From: Sulfolobales archaeon
GTDB lineage: Archaea > Thermoproteota > Thermoprotei_A > Sulfolobales > Desulfurococcaceae
Assembly (NCBI GenBank): GCA_025059075.1
Contig: JANXDZ010000001.1
Coordinates: forward strand, 249,686-313,685
Direction: 5' to 3'
Length of the DNA: 64,000 nt
Position numbers and translations under genes: made by a program. Of the stretch, positions 25,736 to 34,389 are shown piece after piece; within the stretch, counting starts at the first letter, position 1, and each line of letters begins with the position of its first letter. The notes beneath the pieces are model-generated. The model did not search any database and was not told the DNA's origin. It was given only the letters and a program-made list of their open reading frames with translations.

Positions 25736-26265
25736 ATTGCTCTCACATCCATTGCTACTTCTCTTGGGACTTCTACTGTAATAGACCACGTGCCGAGGTG
25801 CTTCCACGCCTTCACTACTTTGCCTAAGCCAAGCTCTTTGCCATCTCTTCCCAACAATATAGCTACATCCCCCTTAACTGGTTCTGGAAGAAATTCATAT
25901 GGTAAAGTTACATATGCTACTCCATTCTTCGAAAGATCGACTATGAACATAGCTAGTCCAGGGCATTGGGGCACACATACTCCACATCCATTACACTTAT
26001 CCCAATCAACTATAGGAACGCTATATATAGATTTCTTTGATATAGCTCCATAGGGGCATGCATAAATACATATATCGCATGGAATTTCCTCGGGACATTC
26101 AACAATTACTACAGGTCCTTTCTTAAGCCTTTCACTAGGAGGAAGAATGCCTAAACCCTCTAGATCCTTATGTGTTAAGTACCCCAACTTCTTAAACTCC
26201 AAAACCTGCCACCCGACTAACTGCTCCTGAGAAAATAATCTTGTAGCTATACGTACTTTAAACAC
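25717..26265 (-). CDS. 2x[4Fe-4S] ferredoxin-like electron transfer subunit
   Basis: A 182-residue protein with two cluster motifs: CPEEIPCDICIYACP and CNGCGVCVPQCP (about residues 56-70 and 90-102). N- and C-terminal extensions without cysteines flank them. It is the first gene of a three-gene operon with the BFD-like protein and the FAD subunit, and probably carries electrons from the flavin to an external acceptor. It overlaps the next gene by 19 bp. Confidence 0.83.
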   Translation of the reverse strand: MFKVRIATRLFSQEQLVGWQVLEFKKLGYLTHKDLEGLGILPPSERLKKGPVVIVECPEEIPCDICIYACPYGAISKKSIYSVPIVDWDKCNGCGVCVPQCPGLAMFIVDLSKNGVAYVTLPYEFLPEPVKGDVAILLGRDGKELGLGKVVKAWKHLGTWSITVEVPREVAMDVRAIWIQRK

Positions 26266-26323
26266 TGTTTAATATAGCTTAAAGTATAGCTATTGGAAAT
26301 AGGGTAGAGAGTAAAAACACGAA

Positions 26324-26692
26324 TTACATTGAATTTACTTTCTTTACTCTTCTTGTAGCAACTACATCTGCGCCACAAATATCTTTAATTATTACTTGGC
26401 CTATTTCAACCGGCGCCTTAAGCTCTATTGATGCTGTAGCTTTCATTACTTCTTGAATGCACTTCTTTGGCACTGGCTTATTAGTTTTAACTGATACTGT
26501 AGGTAGGTCGCCATCTACGACTTTAACTACAGACATGACGATCCTCCTTGGATCAATTACTTCCTGTTTCGCATACTCTACTCCCCTTGGGCACAGCGCT
26601 CCATCAATTTTTAACGACCCTCCCGGCTCTATGCGTACCTTGAGTGTACAGCTAGCTGGACATATTATGCATGTAAGCTCTCTTTCACTCAC
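26324..26692 (-). CDS. DUF1667 iron-sulfur-type protein linked to glycerol-3-phosphate dehydrogenase
   Basis: A 122-residue protein with the DUF1667 N-terminus TCIICPASCTLKVR and a second Cys pair in GALCPRGVEYAKQE, then PRRIVMSVVKVVDGD and PVPKKCIQEVMKA. The four N-terminal cysteines probably bind a metal or Fe-S cluster. This family is almost always encoded after the GlpA- and GlpB-like genes in bacterial glycerol operons, as here (8-bp overlap), and is presumed to help transfer electrons. Confidence 0.85.
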   Translation of the reverse strand: MSERELTCIICPASCTLKVRIEPGGSLKIDGALCPRGVEYAKQEVIDPRRIVMSVVKVVDGDLPTVSVKTNKPVPKKCIQEVMKATASIELKAPVEIGQVIIKDICGADVVATRRVKKVNSM

Positions 26693-27953
26693 CGGGAATC
26701 ACCTCTATAGAGATCTTTTCTGCAGAGCTAGCTCTCTCTAAGAGTCTCTTAGTCAGTTTAACTCTTATCATTTCAGCCGGTCTAACGTTAAATTGCTTCA
26801 TTTTCCATCCTACTTCAGGAATGGTAACTATTACGTTTTTCTCAGGCTGCTGAACTCTAGCATAAAGTACTACATCCCTCTTACCGCTAACGTAATGTGG
26901 GACTATGAATCTGATGTTCCTCCCTCTTACAATAGGTTTCCAATCTACTGTCGGTATTCCATCGTTTTCAACAAAGTAGTAGGCTCCCTCTGCAGCTAAC
27001 TCTCCTTGCTCAACTACGTAGTCAACTAAGTCATTTACGACTAATGCGTTTCCAGCAACAAATACTCCAGGTATGTTTGTCTCAAGAAACTCATTTACTA
27101 TAGGCCCCCTAGTATATGGATCTATTATTAAGCCTATTTTCTCAAGCATGTCTAAGTTTGGTATAAGGCCAGCTGCTAATACTACTGTATCACATGGTAT
27201 TTCAAACTCCGTTCCCTTAATGGGTTTAAGTTTTTCATCAACTTTAGTTACTACTACTTTCTCAACTCTTCTCTTACCTACTACTCTTGTAACTACATGG
27301 CCTAGGTATAGCGGTATATCGTAGTCCTGGAGACATTGAACTATGTTCCTCGTTAATCCACCTGGGTAGTGCATCAACTCTATTACGGCCTTAACTTTAG
27401 CTCCTTCAAGTGCGAACCTCCTAGCCATTATTAGTCCGACGTCCCCAGATCCGATTATAACTATCTCCTTGCCCGGAATAATGCCGTATATATCCATGAG
27501 GGTTTGGGCTTCTCCAGCTGTATATATTCCTGCAGGCCTGTCTCCAACGACATTTATTTCAAATATATGTCTCTCTCTTGCTCCAGCTGTATATATTAAT
27601 GTCTTTGTATTAAGCCTCATGACTCCCTGAGGGGTTATAACGTTTACAATCTTTTCATTATGTGACACAAGCTCTATTGAGTGAACATGGGACTTCAGTA
27701 AGTACTCTACTCCAAGCTTCTCCATTTTATCAAAGAATCTATAGATGAACTCTGTTCCAGTCAAGTCTTCTCTAAAGTAGTGGAGGCCGAATCCTGGGTG
27801 AACACACTGCAGTGGTATTCCTCCAAGGAGATCCCTATTTTCAACAAGCACTGTCTTAAGCCCAAGTTCCTTGGCTCTTATTGCAGCAGCTATTCCAGCT
27901 GGACCTGCTCCAATAACAACACTATCGTAGTTTAACTCAAGCACTTTAACCAC
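26685..27953 (-). CDS. NAD(P)/FAD-dependent oxidoreductase of the glycerol operon (GlpB-like position)
   Basis: A 422-residue pyridine-nucleotide-disulfide-type oxidoreductase. FAD-binding SVVIGAGPAGIAAAIRAKEL at the N-terminus, second Rossmann motif IVIIGSGDVGLIMARRFAL near residue 160, and TNIPGVFVAGNALVVND close the FAD site. The redox CxxxxC of lipoamide dehydrogenase is absent, so it is not an E3. It lies between GlpA and DUF1667 and probably passes electrons from the GlpA flavin to NAD or another carrier. Confidence 0.85.
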   Translation of the reverse strand: MVKVLELNYDSVVIGAGPAGIAAAIRAKELGLKTVLVENRDLLGGIPLQCVHPGFGLHYFREDLTGTEFIYRFFDKMEKLGVEYLLKSHVHSIELVSHNEKIVNVITPQGVMRLNTKTLIYTAGARERHIFEINVVGDRPAGIYTAGEAQTLMDIYGIIPGKEIVIIGSGDVGLIMARRFALEGAKVKAVIELMHYPGGLTRNIVQCLQDYDIPLYLGHVVTRVVGKRRVEKVVVTKVDEKLKPIKGTEFEIPCDTVVLAAGLIPNLDMLEKIGLIIDPYTRGPIVNEFLETNIPGVFVAGNALVVNDLVDYVVEQGELAAEGAYYFVENDGIPTVDWKPIVRGRNIRFIVPHYVSGKRDVVLYARVQQPEKNVIVTIPEVGWKMKQFNVRPAEMIRVKLTKRLLERASSAEKISIEVIPGE

Positions 27954-27959
27954 CTTGAC

Positions 27960-29444
27960 TTACGACTTCAGCAACGCCTTTACTTCCCCTACACCATAAA
28001 GATCCTTCTTTACTACGACTTGGTATAGCGGTACTCCAGTGTATTGAGATATCAGTAGTGCTATCCTCCACCTACAGAAGGATCCCTGGCACATTCCAAG
28101 GCCTGCTCTAGTCCTAAACTTTATTCCATCTATAGTTATGGTTTTTACGCCAGCTTTCTTCATTCTCTCAATGGCTTCAATAACTTCAGCTTTTGAAACA
28201 GTCTTACAATAACAAATTATTTCACCGTAATCAGGGTTCTTCCTTATTAGTTCATCGATTTCTTGAAGGGATTTATCCTTAACTCTCACTATGTCGCTTC
28301 TATAAGGATTCCAGTGCTTCTTTTTAACTAGGCTTACACCGTACTTATCCTTAATTAAGTTAAGCACATAGTAAGCTATTGCTGGCGCTGCAGTGAATCC
28401 AGGCGATCTTATTCCAGCTGCGTTTACAAAGCCCCATGGATCGTCGTAAGCCTCTATACGCCAATGCCCTCCCGGAGGCTCAGGCCTTAAGCCAGCGAAA
28501 GTTCTTATGATCTTGGTCCTTGGAGGAAGCTCTTTAAGCAGTCTTTCAGATTCCTTCCACACGTACTCTAAGCCTTTTTCACTAGTTGAAGTCTCATCCT
28601 TAGCATCCATAGGTAGATCCTCTGCTGTAGGGCCTATCATTAAGTTACCGTGGATTGTAGTAATTGCATAAACCCCCTTAGTTATTGGAGTAGGCGTTGT
28701 ATGCAGTAGCTTCTCCGGCTTTACCCTAACATTTTCATCAAATAAGAAGTACTCCCCCCTCCTAGGCCTTACTACAAAGCCTGAATCTATTCCAGCCATG
28801 TGCGATATCTTATCTGAGTATAGGCCTGCTGCATTAATGACTATGTCTGCTTCTATAAACCCTTTAGTAGTCTCTACACCTTTCACCTTCTTATCAACTA
28901 CTTTAACCCCCCTTACTTCAGCTTCAGTTAACAGCTTTACTCCGTTCTCTACGGCGTTTTCAACTATAGCTATTACTGCTTCAAAAGAAGATATTGTTCC
29001 TGCCGTAGGTGCATATATCGCTCCTAAAGCACTTGGATTAATGCTTGGATCCATTTGTAAAAGCTCATTGCGGTAAACGACTCTTACTCCAGGTATTTTG
29101 TTAAGCTTAGCTAACTCAATGTACTTTTTAGCATTCTTCTCCTCTTCTTCATTAAAGAAGACCATAAGTTCCCCAGGCCATTTAACGGGTATGCTGAGTT
29201 CCCTGGTCCACTGCCTCCATAAAATATTCCCCTCTCTACAAAGCCTTGCTCTAAGAGGATGTACGTCAGGCTCCTCTTCATGCCCTGGGTGAATTATCGC
29301 AGTATTCGCCTTACTGCTCCCCCACCCAACATCTGGCTCCTTCTCTACTAAAGTTACATCAAAGTCTTCATACATGCTTAAAACTCTAGCTATTGATGAG
29401 CCAACTATTCCTGCTCCAACTATAACTACTTTTATGGGCATCAC
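27960..29444 (-). CDS. glpA: Anaerobic-type glycerol-3-phosphate dehydrogenase with C-terminal [2Fe-2S] domain
   Basis: FAD enzyme oxidising glycerol-3-phosphate to dihydroxyacetone phosphate. Residues 1-30 hold VVIVGAGIVGSSIARVLS; the DAO domain continues to about 365 (AGIRSPGFTAAPAIAYY). The last 100 residues form a BFD-like [2Fe-2S] domain with CYCKTVSKAEVIEAIERM and GLGMCQGSFCRWR. This two-domain form is typical of bacterial GlpA and of the Thermotoga-type operon. The start is GTG 29444 or ATG 29441, both after a GAGGGTG site. It heads the glpA-glpB-DUF1667 operon and follows glpK on the same strand. Confidence 0.87.
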   Translation of the reverse strand: MMPIKVVIVGAGIVGSSIARVLSMYEDFDVTLVEKEPDVGWGSSKANTAIIHPGHEEEPDVHPLRARLCREGNILWRQWTRELSIPVKWPGELMVFFNEEEEKNAKKYIELAKLNKIPGVRVVYRNELLQMDPSINPSALGAIYAPTAGTISSFEAVIAIVENAVENGVKLLTEAEVRGVKVVDKKVKGVETTKGFIEADIVINAAGLYSDKISHMAGIDSGFVVRPRRGEYFLFDENVRVKPEKLLHTTPTPITKGVYAITTIHGNLMIGPTAEDLPMDAKDETSTSEKGLEYVWKESERLLKELPPRTKIIRTFAGLRPEPPGGHWRIEAYDDPWGFVNAAGIRSPGFTAAPAIAYYVLNLIKDKYGVSLVKKKHWNPYRSDIVRVKDKSLQEIDELIRKNPDYGEIICYCKTVSKAEVIEAIERMKKAGVKTITIDGIKFRTRAGLGMCQGSFCRWRIALLISQYTGVPLYQVVVKKDLYGVGEVKALLKS

Positions 29445-29481
29445 ATAGATGCACCCTCTAAGACTAAATGGGTATATTGAG

Positions 29482-29492
29482 GGTATAAAAAA
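29482..29492 (-). promoter_or_regulatory. TATA box upstream of the glpA operon
   Basis: On the minus strand TTTTTTATACC, about 40 nt before the glpA start, lying in the 80-bp glpK-glpA spacer. The same T-rich TTTTTTATAC core precedes glpF and a close variant precedes glpK. Confidence 0.5.
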
Positions 29493-29524
29493 TGGTTTAG
29501 TTTAAAGAGAGGTGTTTAAATGCC

Positions 29525-31102
29525 TCAGTATCCATAAGCCCATGGAACTTCCTTAGCCCATCCAAGGGCTTTCTGTACAGCGGCCTTCCATCCTTTATAT
29601 AGTTTCTCCCTTCTATCAGGATCCATTGTTGGCACGAACTCTCTCTCCATCTTCCAGTTCTTTCTAACGTCCTCTAGGTCTTTCCAGAATCCAACGGCTA
29701 ATCCAGCTAAGTATGCTACTCCGAGAGCCGTAGTTTCAAATACAACTGGCCTCACTACTTTTACGTTAAGTATGTCTGCCTGGAATTGTAGTAAGAAGTC
29801 ACTCTTAGCTGCTCCTCCATCAGCTTTAAGCACAGTTATCTTCTGCCCAGTGTCAGCAACCATAGCCTCTATGACGTCCCTAGTTAGATAAGCTATTGCT
29901 TCAAGAGTAGCTCTAGCTACATGCTTTCTCTCAGTTCCTCGAGTAATTCCAATAATTAGTCCTCTAGCATAGTGGTCCCAGTATGGCGCTCCAAGCCCTA
30001 CGAATGCTGGAACTAAGTATACTCCACCGGTATCAGGAGCTGATTCAGCTAATGGGTTCACTTCTGCTGAGACTTCAATAAGCTTTAACCCATCTCTTAG
30101 CCACTGTATAGCTGCTCCAGTAATGAATATACTTCCCTCTAGAGCGTAAACAGCTTTCCCAGGCTCAAGGCCATAGTACACTGTAGTTAGTAGCCCATGC
30201 TTAGATGGAACAGCCTTAGTCCCAGTATTGAAGAGTATGAAGTTTCCTGTTCCATAAGTGCATTTAACGTCACCGACGTCGTAGCCTGCTTGACCAAATA
30301 GCGCTGCCTGCTGATCTCCTGCATCTCCAGTTACAGGTATGCTTACTCCTCCCATTAATTCAGCTACTTCAGGCCCCGTATATCCATAGATCGCCTTATC
30401 ACTTGAAGGCCTTGGCAAGGGCATCAGCTCTCTAGGTATTTTACCCTGAATCTCTAGGAGTTCATTGTCCCAGTCAAGCTTATGTATGTTGAATAGCATT
30501 GTTCTAGAAGCATTAGAGTAATCTATTACGTGTGCTCCATATCTCTCTGGAGTTAGTACATCCTTTGATCCTCTAGTTAAGTTCCATATAACCCATGTGT
30601 CTATAGTTCCAAAGATCAGTTCTCCCTTCTTAGCTCTCTCCCTTACGTTATTAACGTTGTCAAGTATCCACCACACCTTAGTGCTTGAGAAATAGCAGTC
30701 TGGCACTAGCCCTGACTTACTCTTTATGGTATCAAAGTAGTGTTCTCTCAAATAATCTATCTGGGGAGCAGTCCTCCTATCCTGCCATACTACAGCGTTG
30801 TAGACTGGTTTACCTGTCTTTGGATCCCATATTATTGTAGTCTCCCTTTGATTAGTGACTCCAATAGCCGCTATCTCCCTAGGATCAACCTTCGACCACT
30901 CAAGTGCTTCCTTTATACACTGCTTAGTCCTCTCCCATATTTCAAGAGGATTATGCTCAACCCACCCAGGCTTAGGAAATATCTGAGTGTGCTCATGATA
31001 CGACCAGCCGCCCTTAACGGGAAGTCCATTGTGAGTAAATAACATCACTCTAGTTCCAGTAGTACCTTGATCTATTGACATAACGTACTTCTTTTCAACC
31101 AT
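29525..31102 (-). CDS. glpK: Glycerol kinase
   Basis: FGGY-family kinase making glycerol-3-phosphate from glycerol and ATP. The ATP-binding [14 protein letters not shown] at the N-terminus, [20 protein letters not shown], the [13 protein letters not shown] adenosine region and [20 protein letters not shown] are complete. Translation from the ATG at 31102 (9 nt after GAGGT) gives 525 residues, slightly longer than bacterial GlpK at the C-terminus. It stands between glpF and glpA on the same strand, with an operator-like palindrome at its promoter. Confidence 0.95.
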   Translation of the reverse strand: MVEKKYVMSIDQGTTGTRVMLFTHNGLPVKGGWSYHEHTQIFPKPGWVEHNPLEIWERTKQCIKEALEWSKVDPREIAAIGVTNQRETTIIWDPKTGKPVYNAVVWQDRRTAPQIDYLREHYFDTIKSKSGLVPDCYFSSTKVWWILDNVNNVRERAKKGELIFGTIDTWVIWNLTRGSKDVLTPERYGAHVIDYSNASRTMLFNIHKLDWDNELLEIQGKIPRELMPLPRPSSDKAIYGYTGPEVAELMGGVSIPVTGDAGDQQAALFGQAGYDVGDVKCTYGTGNFILFNTGTKAVPSKHGLLTTVYYGLEPGKAVYALEGSIFITGAAIQWLRDGLKLIEVSAEVNPLAESAPDTGGVYLVPAFVGLGAPYWDHYARGLIIGITRGTERKHVARATLEAIAYLTRDVIEAMVADTGQKITVLKADGGAAKSDFLLQFQADILNVKVVRPVVFETTALGVAYLAGLAVGFWKDLEDVRKNWKMEREFVPTMDPDRREKLYKGWKAAVQKALGWAKEVPWAYGY

Positions 31103-31121
31103 ACATATCAAACCTCACACT

Positions 31122-31158
31122 ATATCTATATATAGCTAGATATGAGACATATAAAAAC
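31122..31158 (-). promoter_or_regulatory. glpK promoter with an operator-like inverted repeat
   Basis: A perfect inverted repeat (ATATCTA/TAGATAT, 8-bp spacer, 31122-31143) overlaps the expected transcript start of glpK. The TATA box TTTTTATATG (minus strand) sits just upstream at about 31148-31157 and GAGGT at 31112-31116 is the ribosome site. A protein bound to the repeat would block initiation, so a repressor site is plausible. No candidate regulator gene is adjacent. Confidence 0.4.
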
Positions 31159-31252
31159 TTTTGTAGATATATTTATTTCATTAGCTGATATGAAAATTGA
31201 TCATTTTTTTAAAAAATATTTATTTATTTCATATTATTCATATTATAATTAA

Positions 31253-31972
31253 CTAGATTACTAGAGTGTATATTAGTGCGCCAATTATTCCGCCAATTAT
31301 TGGGCCAAATATAGGCACTACTAAGCCGTATGGCCAATCTGAACTTCCTTTACCGGGTATTGGAAGTACTGCATGAGCTATCCTAGGCCCTAGATCCCTG
31401 GCTGGGTTAATTGCATAGCCAGTTGGGCCTCCGAGGCTTAAGCCAATGCTCCATACGAGGAATCCAACTATTACAGGTACGAAGAATGTCGGCAGGTCTT
31501 TAAGGCTTGTGAGAGCTAATACTCCTAGCACCAGCATGAATGTACCTACCATTTCAGTTACGAAGTTTAGTGGAAGGTTCCTAATAGCTGGGCCCGTTGA
31601 GAATACAGCTAACTTAAGGCCTGGCTCAGCTGTCTCCTTAAAGTGGCTATAGTAAGCTAGGAATACTAATACTGCTCCAACAAATGCACCAAGTATTTGA
31701 GCAACAACGAATCCTGGAACCATGCCCCAGTCAAACTTACCTATAGAGGCTAAGGCTATCGTTACAGCTGGATTTATATGTGCATAGGGGCTTCCAGCTA
31801 GGAATGCCGCCGCTACACCATTCATTACTGCAAATCCCCAGCCAGCTGTTATAACAATCCAGCCAGCTCCCTGCCCCTTACTCTTGCTAAGAACTACGTT
31901 TGCTACAACACCGTCGCCAAGCAGTATAAGGATCATTGTCCCAACGAACTCCCCTAAGTATTCATTACCCAT
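31253..31972 (-). CDS. glpF: Glycerol facilitator (MIP/aquaglyceroporin family)
   Basis: Membrane channel of 239 residues with six transmembrane helices and two NPA boxes: HINPAVTIALA (about 66-76) and YAINPARDLGPR (about 186-197). The Asp after the second NPAR marks glycerol facilitators as opposed to strict water channels. It lets glycerol diffuse in for trapping by GlpK. AGGTGA lies 5 nt before the ATG. It is divergent from dhaL across a 154-bp spacer. Confidence 0.92.
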   Translation of the reverse strand: MGNEYLGEFVGTMILILLGDGVVANVVLSKSKGQGAGWIVITAGWGFAVMNGVAAAFLAGSPYAHINPAVTIALASIGKFDWGMVPGFVVAQILGAFVGAVLVFLAYYSHFKETAEPGLKLAVFSTGPAIRNLPLNFVTEMVGTFMLVLGVLALTSLKDLPTFFVPVIVGFLVWSIGLSLGGPTGYAINPARDLGPRIAHAVLPIPGKGSSDWPYGLVVPIFGPIIGGIIGALIYTLVI

Positions 31973-32126
31973 TTAACTCACCTAAACTTTCTAATATATG
32001 TAACCAAGGTACATGTATAAAAAACTTGTGTTAATGGATAGAGGCATACGTTATGCTTAAATATCGTCTATACTCTGTATAGTATATAGTATATTGTGAC
32101 ATACAGTGTATAAAGGGTGAGCATAT
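31973..32126. promoter_or_regulatory. Divergent glpF/dhaL control region with inverted repeats
   Basis: The glpF TATA box is TTTTTTATAC on the minus strand (32015-32024). For dhaL, AGTATATAG around 32081-32089 is a likely TATA box, with GGGTGA at 32115-32120 as ribosome site. Two perfect short inverted repeats lie between: GCATA-CGT-TATGC (32044-32056) and CTATAC-TCT-GTATAG (32068-32082), the latter overlapping the upstream edge of the dhaL promoter. They look like operators, but no regulator is identified. Confidence 0.45.
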
Positions 32127-32867
32127 ATGAATACTGAAGTTGGGAGAGTACGTGTTATAGACTCTAGGACATTTCTAAAAGTACTTGACAACATACTTGA
32201 AGTAATGAAAGTTAATGAAAAGTATCTCACTAAGCTTGATGCAGATATAGGTGACGCTGATCACGGTATAAACATGGTGAGGGGATTTCAGAAAGTAAAG
32301 GAGTTAATTAATAGGCAGAAAAACCCTGAGAACTTAGATATAGGCACTATGCTTAACTTAACTGGAGTGGGGTTACTGCAAGTTGTTGGAGGAGCAGCTG
32401 GCCCACTATATGGAATGCTATTCCTAGAGGCTTCGAAAACAGTTAAGGGTAAGAAGGAGATAAGCGTAGAGGACTTTGCAAAGATCCTTGAAGCTGGGCT
32501 AAAAGCTGTTAGAACAGTTGGCGGAGGAACAGTTCCTGGGGAAAAGACTATGGTCGACGTCCTACACCCAGTTGTAGAAAAACTTAAGGTAATGCTTTCA
32601 ACTAAAAGGGACTTAGACTTCATTGAAGCACTAAGCGAAATAACTCCTCTAGCTAGGGAAAGTGTCTTAAAAACTATACCTATGTTAGCTAAGAGGGGGA
32701 GAGCGAGCTACTTAGGTGAGAGAAGCATAGGACACCAGGATCCAGGAGCTACTTCAACTTACTTAATAATAAGGACTTTCCTAGATACGCTCAATGGCAA
32801 AACAGGTGTAAAGATATCTAAATATGATGACGTAAGTGGTGCATTAATAAGCGAAGAATTTATTTAA
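32127..32867 (+). CDS. dhaL: Dihydroxyacetone kinase ADP-binding subunit DhaL
   Basis: Nucleotide-binding subunit of PTS-dependent dihydroxyacetone kinase; bound ADP is rephosphorylated by DhaM and passed to the sugar on DhaK. The Mg/ADP motif DADIGDADHG is complete (Asp38, Asp40, Asp43, Asp45 and His46), as are GGAAGPLYGMLF and GHQDPGATSTY. At 246 residues it is longer than the E. coli protein by a C-terminal tail. It is first in an operon with dhaM, with DhaK convergent downstream. Confidence 0.92.
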   Translation: MNTEVGRVRVIDSRTFLKVLDNILEVMKVNEKYLTKLDADIGDADHGINMVRGFQKVKELINRQKNPENLDIGTMLNLTGVGLLQVVGGAAGPLYGMLFLEASKTVKGKKEISVEDFAKILEAGLKAVRTVGGGTVPGEKTMVDVLHPVVEKLKVMLSTKRDLDFIEALSEITPLARESVLKTIPMLAKRGRASYLGERSIGHQDPGATSTYLIIRTFLDTLNGKTGVKISKYDDVSGALISEEFI

Positions 32868-32903
32868 CTTAGGGCCACTCAATCACCGATATTTGGTGAA
32901 CCC

Positions 32904-33296
32904 ATGGTAGGAATAGTGCTAGTGTCTCACAATAAGAAGATAAGTGAGGGAATAAAGGAAGTAATAGATCAGATGATTAGGGGAGCAATCAAGATCGCTT
33001 GTATAGGTGGTGAAGCAGGAGAGCTAGGCACAAACGTTAGCGAAATAGTTAGAGCAATAAATGAAGTAATCGATGAACAAGGAGTGATAATATTCGTTGA
33101 CTTTGGCAGTACTGCCATAGGAGCAAAAGCAGCGCTAAACATGTTGGATCAGGGGGTAAAGGCAAAAGTCTTTATTGCTAATGCCCCCATAGTTGAAGGA
33201 GCTTTTATAGCAGCTGTTGAAGCAAGCTTAGGCAAGAGCATTGAAGAAGTATTAAAGGCAGCTGAGGAAGCAAAAAACATGGTTAAAGTGCAATAA
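32904..33296 (+). CDS. dhaM: PTS-dependent dihydroxyacetone kinase phosphotransferase subunit DhaM
   Basis: EIIA-mannose-type domain protein of 130 residues, taking phosphate from HPr on His9 in IVLVSHNKKISEG and giving it to ADP on DhaL. VDFGSTAIGAKAALNML is the second conserved part. Only the EIIA-like domain is present; the HPr- and EI-like domains fused in E. coli DhaM are absent, as in most short DhaM. A separate HPr is encoded at 34550. The presence of DhaM argues for PEP, not ATP, as phosphate source. Confidence 0.9.
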   Translation: MVGIVLVSHNKKISEGIKEVIDQMIRGAIKIACIGGEAGELGTNVSEIVRAINEVIDEQGVIIFVDFGSTAIGAKAALNMLDQGVKAKVFIANAPIVEGAFIAAVEASLGKSIEEVLKAAEEAKNMVKVQ

Positions 33297-33381
33297 AAAA
33301 TCATTATTTATTAAAATAAAATTTAATTTTATATTATTTTATATAATTATTTAATTTATTTTATATTGCTACTCAATATCT
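33297..33381. terminator. AT-rich convergent terminator region between dhaM and dhaK
   Basis: An 85-bp spacer of nearly pure A/T between two converging genes, with T-runs on both strands after each stop codon. Archaeal transcription commonly ends at such oligo-T stretches. Confidence 0.5.
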
Positions 33382-34389
33382 TTATGTAACAACTATTGGA
33401 GGAGGCACTTTTATAGCTATAGTAGTAGCTGGCGCCATGAGTAGTCTCTTAAGCTCTTCGTCAAGCCTTAGGATTGCTACCCTACCTCCCTGCATTTCAA
33501 GAGAAGTCATGAATTCACCTATCCAACTTGTAAACACTTTTAATCCTAATGACTCTACATACTTTCTAACGTCTCTGTAGAATAGAAACTTCTCCATGTA
33601 TGGTGTGCCTCCAGTGCCTTGTGCCACTAGAGCTATTTCCTCTCCCTTCTCAAGCTTAAGATCTTCAACAATCTTGTCAACCATCATTTTAGCAAGCTCC
33701 TTTGAAGGCATGTACTTCATTCTCTTTACTCCAGCTTCTCCATGAATTCCTATTCCAAACTCTATTTCATCAGGCCCTAGCTCAAAGGTGGGCTTCCCGG
33801 CTGCAGGCACAATGCATGGAGTGAGTGCTACTCCAAGATCTCTGCCATTATCTACTACTTTTTGAGCTACTCTCTTTACCTCCTCAAGAGACCATCCTTC
33901 TTCAGCTGCAGCTCCAGCTATCTTATGTACGAATACCGTTATTGTAGTGCCCCTCCTCTTTTCCTTTTCAATTATTGAAACATCGTCGTTAACTATTACA
34001 TAATCAGTCTTAATGCCTTCACTGGCAGCTAGTTCAGCGGCTGTCCTAAAGTTCATTACGTCTCCAGCATAATTCTTAATGACTACTAATACACCTGCAT
34101 CAGTAGCAACTTCTCTAATAGCAGCCTGTATCTGTGGTACTGTTGGTGAAGTATATGTAAAGCCTGCACACGCTCCATCAAGCATTCCATAGCCTACGTA
34201 GCCAGCATGAGCTGGCTCGTGGCCGCTTCCTCCACCTGAGACAAGAGCTACTTTATACGAAGGCTTCTTATACCTTCTGTAAACGTTGTTCCAGTCTGGG
34301 TCAAGTCTCAAGATCTCTGGAAAGGCTAAAACCATTCCTTCAAGCATTTCTCTAACTTCTTCACCAGGAGTATTTATGAGTTTCTTCAT
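33382..34389 (-). CDS. dhaK: Dihydroxyacetone kinase substrate-binding subunit DhaK
   Basis: Binds dihydroxyacetone covalently through a histidine (His216 here, in FGIGIHGEAGVKRMKY). VSGGGSGHEPAHAGYVGYGM and NYAGDVMNF form the substrate and phosphate loops. At 335 residues it is the stand-alone DhaK of PTS-dependent kinases, without the ATP-binding DAK2 domain. Unusually it is transcribed toward dhaL-dhaM instead of preceding them. GAGGTG lies 8 nt before the ATG and a TATA box nearly identical to that of HPr lies upstream. Confidence 0.93.
   Translation of the reverse strand: MKKLINTPGEEVREMLEGMVLAFPEILRLDPDWNNVYRRYKKPSYKVALVSGGGSGHEPAHAGYVGYGMLDGACAGFTYTSPTVPQIQAAIREVATDAGVLVVIKNYAGDVMNFRTAAELAASEGIKTDYVIVNDDVSIIEKEKRRGTTITVFVHKIAGAAAEEGWSLEEVKRVAQKVVDNGRDLGVALTPCIVPAAGKPTFELGPDEIEFGIGIHGEAGVKRMKYMPSKELAKMMVDKIVEDLKLEKGEEIALVAQGTGGTPYMEKFLFYRDVRKYVESLGLKVFTSWIGEFMTSLEMQGGRVAILRLDEELKRLLMAPATTIAIKVPPPIVVT

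Noticed and set aside
26685-27953. Dihydrolipoamide dehydrogenase (E3) for the 2-oxoacid dehydrogenase
   Set aside because: It lacks the CxxxxC redox pair and sits in the glycerol operon beside GlpA and DUF1667.
32883-32899. TCACC/GGTGA hairpin covering the dhaM ribosome site, as a possible riboswitch
   Set aside because: The stem is only 5 bp with a 7-nt loop, too weak at thermophilic temperature; the match to GGTGA is expected from the ribosome site itself.
32904-33296. DhaM considered as the missing EIIA of the galactitol PTS
   Set aside because: It is of the mannose-EIIA fold and encoded with DhaL; galactitol EIIA belongs to the fructose-type fold. Only an experiment could show cross-talk.
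33297-33381. AT-rich spacer considered as a replication origin
   Set aside because: No origin recognition boxes or neighbouring orc1/cdc6 gene; it is better explained as a convergent terminator.
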